Assembly: GCA_934754475.1 (NCBI GenBank)
Contig: CAKVHV010000003.1
Span: 131,557-195,556 of the forward strand
Source of the DNA: an uncultured Clostridia bacterium
Lineage (GTDB): Bacteria > Bacillota > Clostridia > Christensenellales > UBA1242
Direction of reading: 5' to 3'
Length of the DNA stretch: 64,000 nt
The notes under the pieces were generated by a model. That model saw only the letters and a list, made by a program, of their open reading frames with translations. It was not told the DNA's origin and ran no database searches. Both the position numbers and the translations under genes were made by a program. Shown here one piece after another: positions 58,310 through 64,000 of the stretch (position 1 is its first letter; every line of letters starts with the position of its first letter).

Positions 58310-58403
58310 ATATTTTTGGCAGAATTGCCAAAAATATATCGCCAAAAGTGCAAAATCGCCAAATCTACAAGATATTTGTGGCAATCTTGCCATAAATATC
58401 TTG
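58310..58403 (+). repeat. Two related hairpins downstream of toxN
   Basis: ATATTTTTGGCA-GAAT-TGCCAAAAATAT (58310-58337, 12-bp perfect) and a 16-bp stem with one mismatch around loop ATCT (58368-58403). Both share the GATATTT-TGGCA arm, so they look like two copies of one element. Neither has a T tract. No gene is present in 58246-58650 apart from these, the 33-bp repeats and the promoter. Confidence 0.6.
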
Positions 58404-58485
58404 TGGGGGTGGCTTGATTTTCAGTTAGAACTCAAATAAATATCAATTTTGATTAAAATTACTTTATAGATTTCAGACAAAACTT

Positions 58486-58601
58486 CCGAAAATATGCAAA
58501 AATTACAGGTCTCAATACCCCAAAATATGCAAAAAATACAATTTCGAATATCCCAAAATATGCAAAAATCGACAAAATCAACCACCTATTTTATGCAAAA
58601 C
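58486..58601 (+). repeat. Four direct repeats with an exact 33-bp period
   Basis: CC(G/C)AAAATATGCAAAA begins at 58486, 58519 and 58552; a weaker copy CCTATTTTATGCAAAAC starts at 58585. The spacing is exactly 33 bp, close to three helical turns, and the last copy abuts the -35 of the DUF4143 gene. This looks like an operator array or iterons. Confidence 0.65.
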
Positions 58602-58602
58602 G

Positions 58603-58631
58603 TTGACATTAGGCGGTTTTTTGGGTATAAT
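58603..58631 (+). promoter_or_regulatory. Promoter of the DUF4143 ATPase
   Basis: TTGACA (58603-58608), 17-bp spacer, TATAAT (58626-58631): perfect consensus. Confidence 0.85.
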
Positions 58632-58650
58632 TTTCACAAGGAGAAGTGCA

Positions 58651-59970
58651 ATGTTAAAACGTAAAATTTATGATTATTTATTAAAATGGAAAGAGACTCA
58701 TAAAAATGAATGTTTAATTATTAAAGGTGCTAGACAAGTTGGCAAGACTTTTTTGATAGAAAAGTTATTTGCAAAAGAATATAAAAGTTTTATTAGTATT
58801 AATTTTTATGAGCATAGTGAATACAAAAATATTTTTGAAGAAAATTTAAGTGCGGAAGAAATTTTAAAGCGAATTACAGCCAATATCCCTAATGCTCAAA
58901 TAATTCCGGGCGACACTTTGCTATTTTTGGATGAGATACAAACATGTGCAAAAGCAAGAACCGCACTCAAATTTTTGGCACAAAGCGATAAAGTTGATGT
59001 TGTGGCAACTGGGTCTTTGCTTGGTCTTGCTTATGGTCAAGATAGCGACCCCGAAGTAGAACAAGTAGATTCAGTTCCTGTGGGTAGTGAAAACCAAATT
59101 ATTATGTACCCTTTGGATTTTGAAGAATTTTTGTGGGCTTTGGGATATGACAACTCCGCGATTGAATATTTAAAAGGCTATTTTGATAACAAACAAAAAG
59201 TTCCAGCCGAATTAAACAAAAAATATGAACAACTCTTGAGAGAATATTTAGTCGTGGGTGGAATGCCTGAAGTTGTTGGGGATTTTGTTAATAACAAAGA
59301 TTTCGGTAGAGTGCAAGAAATTCAAAACAAGATACTTAATTCCTACGAAGACGATATTGTTAATCATGCAAAAAGTACAGAGAAAACAAAAGTAAAACGT
59401 TGTTATCAAAGTATTCCAAGCCAACTTGCACGAGAGAATAAAAAATTTAAATATAGCGAAGTTGAAAAAGGCTCGACATCTAGAAAATTTGCAGATAGCA
59501 TTGATTGGTTGAATAATGCTAATCTTGTTTTGAAATGCTACAATCTTGAAGAACCCACACTTCCACTTAATACACACGAAAAAAGAAACGAATTTAAATG
59601 CTATATTCACGATACAGGATTGCTTTTGGCGATGTATGGTTTTGTTACTAAATTAGCAATATTAAACAATACACTGCTTGGTTCAGCAAAAGGTGGAATA
59701 TATGAAAATTTTGTTGCGGAAACTCTTGTCAAAAAGGGTTATAGTCTACACTACTACAAACCTAGTGACGAAATGGAATTGGAATTTATAATTGAAAAGG
59801 ATGATTTTATACTCCCAATTGAAGCCAAAGCAGGAAATAGTACAACTATATCTCTTAATAATTATATGAAAAAATACAATCCTAAGTATGCACTAAAACT
59901 AATAAATGGAAATATCGGCTTTGTAGATTCCAAGTTTACAATTCCACATTACATGTTAATGTTTTTATAA
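58651..59970 (+). CDS. AAA ATPase with DUF4143 domain
   Basis: A 439-residue protein of the large AAA_14 + DUF4143 group. Walker A is IIKGARQVGKTFLIEKLF near residue 25; Walker B is DTLLFLDEIQTCAKA near residue 95; the sensor region reads VVATGSLLGLAYG. The C-terminal DUF4143 part contains the nuclease-like segment KPSDEMELEFIIEKDDFILPIEAKAG, whose Asp/Glu...E-x-K spacing resembles a PD-(D/E)xK core. ATG 58651 is preceded by AAGGAG. These ATPases are abundant in gut Bacillota and Bacteroidota with no established function. It is preceded by the 33-bp repeats and lies inside the proposed inverting segment. Confidence 0.85.
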   Translation: MLKRKIYDYLLKWKETHKNECLIIKGARQVGKTFLIEKLFAKEYKSFISINFYEHSEYKNIFEENLSAEEILKRITANIPNAQIIPGDTLLFLDEIQTCAKARTALKFLAQSDKVDVVATGSLLGLAYGQDSDPEVEQVDSVPVGSENQIIMYPLDFEEFLWALGYDNSAIEYLKGYFDNKQKVPAELNKKYEQLLREYLVVGGMPEVVGDFVNNKDFGRVQEIQNKILNSYEDDIVNHAKSTEKTKVKRCYQSIPSQLARENKKFKYSEVEKGSTSRKFADSIDWLNNANLVLKCYNLEEPTLPLNTHEKRNEFKCYIHDTGLLLAMYGFVTKLAILNNTLLGSAKGGIYENFVAETLVKKGYSLHYYKPSDEMELEFIIEKDDFILPIEAKAGNSTTISLNNYMKKYNPKYALKLINGNIGFVDSKFTIPHYMLMFL

Positions 59971-59999
59971 AAATTGCAATCTCCCCAAAAAATTGAGTA

Positions 60000-60029
60000 T
60001 TGACATATATAATAATTATATGTTACAAT
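60000..60029 (+). promoter_or_regulatory. Promoter of lipoprotein B
   Basis: TTGACA (60000-60005), 18-bp spacer, TGT-TACAAT (extended -10; hexamer 60024-60029). Confidence 0.75.
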
Positions 60030-60054
60030 ATACTAACAAATAAGGGGAGATATT

Positions 60055-61098
60055 ATGGATACAAAAGAATATATTGAAAAACAAGAATTACAAAAACAAA
60101 AAGAACTAAAAGAATACTTACGCAAAAAGAAAGATATCAAAAACTTTGTCAAGAAAACAATTGCCACTGGATTAGTTTTTGGCTCAATTTTGACAGGAAC
60201 CGCTTGCGGAATCAAAAACCCAAACAATCCAAACACCACAAACCCAAACCAAGCAACCACTTTGGATACAACCACAAGCACCATTGGAACGGATACAACG
60301 GGAACGACAACAGATTCTGGAAAAATAGATGAGCCAATACTCACCGAAGAAGAACGCTATCAAAAGGCTCTTAAAAACTTTGAAAAAGCAATTATGGTAG
60401 TAAAAAATAACCATGATGATACACCTATTCATTATTTGGAATTATATAAACACGAATTTGAAGATAAAGAAAGTGAATATGGGTTCTATCTAGAATCTTT
60501 CATTGAAGATTATATATACAGAATTGCAAACTACCCTTTGACTGAAGAAGAATATAATTATGCAACCAAACTATATGAGAACAAGCAATTTGCTAGAAAC
60601 GAACTTTTAACAAATAAATATTTAGAAATAACTTTGTCAAGTAATCTTGAAAATATTAAAACAGCTTCTGATTATACCGCTCTTAATAATTATTCAAATG
60701 CAATACTTGAAAAAGAAAATGTTAAGCAAAGTGAAGCGAGTGAAGAATTTGAAAAATATTGTTCTTTATTAGATGAAAAACGTGGCGAAGTTAGTAATTC
60801 GTTTAAAGTCGCAGTTAGAAATATTGGAGAAACCAAAGAGTACTACATTAATTTTATTAACGAGAATGGTAAATCTGGTGTTGGAATGTATTCGGTTATA
60901 TTTATTGATGAAAGTTTTGCGAAGCAAATTGCCGATGTTTATGGTTGGGATTTGAATAAATTAGTAAACTGCTGGAGTTTAAATAAAAATGAATTCTTAA
61001 TTAAGGCAGATGATGAAACGCTAAGAGAATTTACACAATTAATTAAAGCTAAAATTGATTTTGTTAATCAGTATGTAAATCCAGAAAAAAATATATAA
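60055..61098 (+). CDS. Lipoprotein B, paralogue of lipoprotein A
   Basis: A 347-residue protein. The N-terminus MDTKEYIEKQELQKQKELKEY is extended and helical, followed by a hydrophobic segment ending in GTAC (TIATGLVFGSILTGTAC), an Asn/Pro/Thr-rich linker (NPNNPNTTNPNQATTLD) and an acidic, largely helical domain of about 250 residues. The match to lipoprotein A is strong only in the first third; the outer domain differs in length and sequence. AAGGGGAG precedes the ATG. It converges on silent module B with a shared 18-bp-stem terminator between them. Function unknown; context suggests an accessory to the giant fibre. Confidence 0.7.
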   Translation: MDTKEYIEKQELQKQKELKEYLRKKKDIKNFVKKTIATGLVFGSILTGTACGIKNPNNPNTTNPNQATTLDTTTSTIGTDTTGTTTDSGKIDEPILTEEERYQKALKNFEKAIMVVKNNHDDTPIHYLELYKHEFEDKESEYGFYLESFIEDYIYRIANYPLTEEEYNYATKLYENKQFARNELLTNKYLEITLSSNLENIKTASDYTALNNYSNAILEKENVKQSEASEEFEKYCSLLDEKRGEVSNSFKVAVRNIGETKEYYINFINENGKSGVGMYSVIFIDESFAKQIADVYGWDLNKLVNCWSLNKNEFLIKADDETLREFTQLIKAKIDFVNQYVNPEKNI

Positions 61099-61148
61099 AA
61101 AAACTCAAAGAGTATTAAATTAAATTAAAATTTACTCTTTGAGTTTTT
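61095..61148. terminator. Very strong bidirectional terminator
   Basis: A perfect 18-bp stem (61095-61112 with 61131-61148) with an 18-base AT loop. A and T tracts form the stem ends; it serves lipoprotein B and the minus-strand module B. Confidence 0.95.
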
Positions 61149-61180
61149 TTGTTGTTTATGGTTATTTCTATATATCTTTA

Positions 61181-63184
61181 CTAATAACTATGCCATGGAG
61201 AATTTGGTGCTTGCGAATTCCAATAAAAATTTGTCATAATATTTTTTCCACATACCCCACATATGCCATAAGATGTTGTCCCTGTAAATAAACTCCATGT
61301 TGTATAACCAACCAGTTCATATGATTTTCCTGGAATTAATTCTTTATACAATGGGGAATGAGCGACATAAGGGTCTGCAAAGGTATAATTTTCATAGGCA
61401 TTACAATTTACACACTTATATCTTCTTGCCTTTCCCGTACCAAAACATATTGCATTTCCACTAAGTTCGGTAGTCCCATAATATGTAATTAAATCCCATT
61501 CATCATACTTAGAACCTTCATGGTCAAATGTATGAGTTGTTGGGTTTGTGTCCACTACGTTTCCGCAAGTATGATTGCATTCATCACAAATCCATTTAAA
61601 TGTACCACCTGCTGTGCAAGTAGGTTTTTTAATCCATTCAGAATTATATGATTTTATAACATGTTCAAATTTTTGTCCACCAAAGTCATATCCGCAAACG
61701 ATACATTTGGAATAGGTGTGATATGTATCATCTACATAAGTACATGACAATTTATGAAGCTTAAGTTCATAAGGTTGTATTTGAACACTTACGTCATTGT
61801 TGCAAATTGTACATCGCGCTAAAGTTACTGTGGCGCAATCGTAATATAAAGTTGTAGTTGTAGTATCTCTGCAAGGCTCAGGTTTATCTGTGAACAAGTA
61901 GGTACATTTTGAACAATAATAAACGTGGGTTTTTACGCCTTCTCCTTCATTAAATGCCTTAGCCTTTGTGCCGCTTTGACTATGCGCTTCTTTTATGGTG
62001 TGCCCACATTTACATGTTCCTGTATGGGTTCCATCTCCATTGTCTTTCCAATTAGTGTAGTTGTGAGCATGGGTTGTTCCACAATCACAATAGAAACAAG
62101 TACAATTTCTACTAAATCCACATACACAGCTTTCTATACAACAAGTATCTTCAGTTTTCTTTGGAAGCGGTGTACAAGTAAAATCTTCATGTGCTGCTTT
62201 CTTTGTTGTGTCTCCACATTTAGTACAATATTGCCAGTGAGAAGTTTCGTTATAAGTATACTTCCAATTATGGTCACACTCTTCTGTAGGTGGTGGAGCA
62301 GGTCTTATATATCTCCAATATTCGTAATTACAATATTTACATTTAGTAACTTCATCATAATAGTTTGAAGATACATAGTTTTTTGTTTCAGTATAATTAT
62401 CGTGAGAACGATGAGCCCATTTGAAGTGAATTTCGCTTACTTGTAAAGGGTCAAGCAATGTGCCTTCAAAATATTCATCACCTTTCATAGTGAAATAATC
62501 TGAATAAAAGCCAGCAGGGGCATAATTAGCTATTCCGCTTCCAACAGGATATTGCCCCGAGCCATTAACATTAACATAAACCAAATCAATATTTACATTA
62601 TATACTTCCCCTTTTTTGTAATCTCTATATTCAGGAAGTAGACTACATCCATAAGCATCTGACACACTTCCGTCACAAATATATGTTACATCCAAATTCA
62701 TATCGTTAGCACTTGTTCCATAAGGAGTGAGTACTACATCTGAAGTAGGAATAAAGTGCATTTTGAAATATGTTTCAAAGCCTTTGGTTTCGTAGCCATA
62801 TGTGTCAGTAGAAGAATATTCTGTATTAAATGAATAATCCGCTACCCAATTGCCATTTTTGTCTCCACGAGAGAAACCTTGCATGTAGAATAAGTCGTCA
62901 ACACAATCTATACCTAAAACATATCCCCGCAATGCCAATTCTTGGTCTGGGTTTGATGCTGTGTATATATATACAATAGTAGACCATTCAAAATATTTGC
63001 CTTGTTCAATAAAGTAAGTAACATCTGTAGATGAATACAAATCCATGTTGACACCATCCATCGAAATATCTGGAGTGCCTACTTCGTAATGTTCCAAATC
63101 TCTATTCGTTAAATTATTTATTTTGCGAACAATTTTTGGTGGGGTTGGGGCTTGAGTGTTTTTAAGGGTGGTGAAAGTGGCAGA
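61181..63184 (-). pseudogene. Silent tip module B of the giant protein (start-less cassette)
   Basis: An open minus frame bounded upstream by TAA at 63187-63185. It has no ATG with a ribosome-binding site and no evident promoter; the first possible initiator near the top is a TTG at 63097. From the crossover site onward it encodes about 640 residues homologous to the final 620 of the giant protein: GKYFEWST, LDVTYICDGSVSDAYG, IHFKWAHRSHDN, then the Cys-rich series (CTKCG, DTCCIESCVCGFSRNCTC, CDCGTTHAH, CSKCTYLF, CTICNN, CIVCG, CDECNH, CGVCGK). The frame across the site (VRKINNLTN) is the same as in the giant gene (IRSINNLTN), so inversion would give an intact fusion. It is silent storage, not a decayed gene: about 640 codons without a stop. 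Confidence 0.8.
63102..63130 (-). other. Putative recombinase crossover site R (at the start of module B)
   Basis: On the minus strand GTTCGC-AA-AATAAATAATTTAACGAATA(G): 26 of 28 bases as in site L, with 21 consecutive identical bases. Homology stops on the non-coding side, as expected for a crossover point. Confidence 0.65.
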
Positions 63185-63187
63185 TTA

Positions 63188-63703
63188 ATAGAAAAATTGA
63201 TTTTTAATTTACATTGATTTAAATCGGCTTTGCTTTTGTTATATATTGTATATAGTACATATAATACTTGAATATATAATATATACATAGATACATATTT
63301 ATTGTAATTTAAAAGTATTAGCAAATAAATTTGTAGGCAAATTTATAATGCCAGGAACTCAAAAGTTATTAAAATTGATTTTTCCGATATATAAGTCCGG
63401 CAAAATTTGATGTTGTGATAAAAATTCTTTAAATCTGATAATCAAAGTATGTTGTGGCAGTCGGTTTTGGAAGATTTGATAGTCGATTTTGGTGTTTTGC
63501 ACTCAAATTTACGGGTTCGAAGACAAAATTTAAAAATTTTTAAACTATTTTTTTGCAAAATTTATGCTCTCAGGGGTGGTTTTGGAGTCGATTTTGAGCA
63601 TTTTTGACAAAAAATTTTTGCCAAAAAAGAAACACTAGGAAGGGTGGGGTACAAAAAGGTTAAAAAACATTAAAAAAATATTAAAAAACTTTTCAAAAAA
63701 GTG
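63188..63703. other. Non-coding AT-rich region with short repeats
   Basis: No credible gene. It holds an alternating TA-rich stretch (63238-63300) and three copies of a motif like AGTCG(A/G)TTTTG (near 63457, 63481 and 63588). Beyond that I see no organised structure. Confidence 0.5.
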
Positions 63704-63733
63704 TTGACGAGTGGTTTTGAGTAGTGGTATACT
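63704..63733 (+). promoter_or_regulatory. rRNA promoter
   Basis: TTGACG (63704-63709), 18-bp spacer, TGG-TATACT (extended -10; hexamer 63728-63733), at the start of a leader of about 240 nt. Confidence 0.7.
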
Positions 63734-63739
63734 ATCGTT

Positions 63740-63981
63740 GCAATCGTTTGAGAGAGATTTTAAATCAATTCGAAAGCATTGCAAGAGTACATTGACAACT
63801 GCATATTTATAAATGAAAATATGAAAACGAGTAAAGTTAAGTTTTGAAAATTTTTTCAAAAGATGACTAAACGAGAGTAATACAAAATATAACAATTCAC
63901 GAATGCAAAATTTTGCAAGAGTAAAGAGTTCAAACGTTGTATCAAATATTAGTTAACAAATCAAGGAATTCGAAAGAATAC
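63740..63981 (+). other. Leader of the 23S rRNA transcript
   Basis: AT-rich leader with GAGTACATTGACAACTGCATA near 63786, similar to the boxA-like/spacer sequences that precede rRNA genes in Bacillota. There is no 16S or tRNA gene in it. Confidence 0.5.
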
Positions 63982-64000
63982 GATCAAGCGAAAAAGAGCG
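63982..64000 (+). rRNA. 23S ribosomal RNA, first bases only
   Basis: The last 19 bases, GATCAAGCGAAAAAGAGCG, fit the conserved 5' end of bacterial 23S rRNA, where the motif (A/T)CAAG..AAAAGAGCG precedes the GGTGGATGCC block. The rest lies beyond the window. No 16S gene stands in the 870 bp upstream. Too short to be certain. Confidence 0.6.

Noticed and set aside
61181..63097. Module B as an independent protein starting at TTG 63097
   Set aside because: No ribosome-binding site, promoter or signal peptide, and the homology with the giant protein begins at the shared site rather than at this codon.

Overview
The window is AT-rich DNA (roughly one third G+C by eye) with strong Shine-Dalgarno sites, near-consensus TTGACA/TATAAT promoters, hairpin-plus-T terminators and the standard bacterial code (TGA is used as a stop). 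It fits an endospore-forming Bacillota bacterium, probably an uncultured gut-type clostridium. Evidence for sporulation is a SleL-like LysM/GH18 cortex hydrolase, a BclA-like collagen protein, a DUF11 protein and a YetF-like DUF421 protein. Species cannot be named from the sequence.

Positions 1-12.4 kb hold housekeeping and accessory genes: the end of an ABC exporter, two overlapping NUDIX genes, an ABC exporter behind an apparent leader-peptide attenuator (about 4.6-4.8 kb), an FAD oxidoreductase, a spore-surface cluster (6.9-9.8 kb), metK under a SAM-I-type riboswitch, and a HEXXH protein. From 12.4 to 13.3 kb lies an RNA locus: a strong promoter, a structured RNA of about 250 nt that I cannot name, the 5' half of a tRNA-Thr, an intact tRNA-Thr(GGT), a terminator and four TTGCTGTCAA repeats that may be an integration scar.

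Positions 13.3-32.5 kb are mostly core metabolism: NUDIX, a TfoX-like/flavodoxin pair, a TIM-barrel isomerase behind a possible four-way-junction RNA, an M20 peptidase, a divergent serpin-like protein, a pyrG operon, sleL, the fhs - TrxR-like - galE - rdgB operon, a CNNM/HlyC-type CBS protein and typA.

Positions 33.2-63.2 kb are the most remarkable part. One uninterrupted gene of 7,800 codons encodes a membrane-anchored giant surface protein built from dozens of InlB-B/Listeria-Bacteroides-type repeats and ending in a Cys/His-rich tip of about 620 residues. Some 8.3 kb away, on the opposite strand, is a start-less reading frame of about 640 codons homologous to just that tip. Both begin at the same 21-bp sequence, in the same reading frame and in inverted orientation, and that sequence is a near-palindrome like a tyrosine-recombinase crossover site. 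I infer an inverton that swaps the C-terminal tip of the giant protein. Between the sites lie two paralogous lipoproteins, a complete type III toxin-antitoxin system (toxI repeats, leaky terminator, toxN) and a DUF4143 ATPase behind four 33-bp-period direct repeats. The window ends at what looks like the first bases of a 23S rRNA gene with its own promoter and no 16S gene in front of it.
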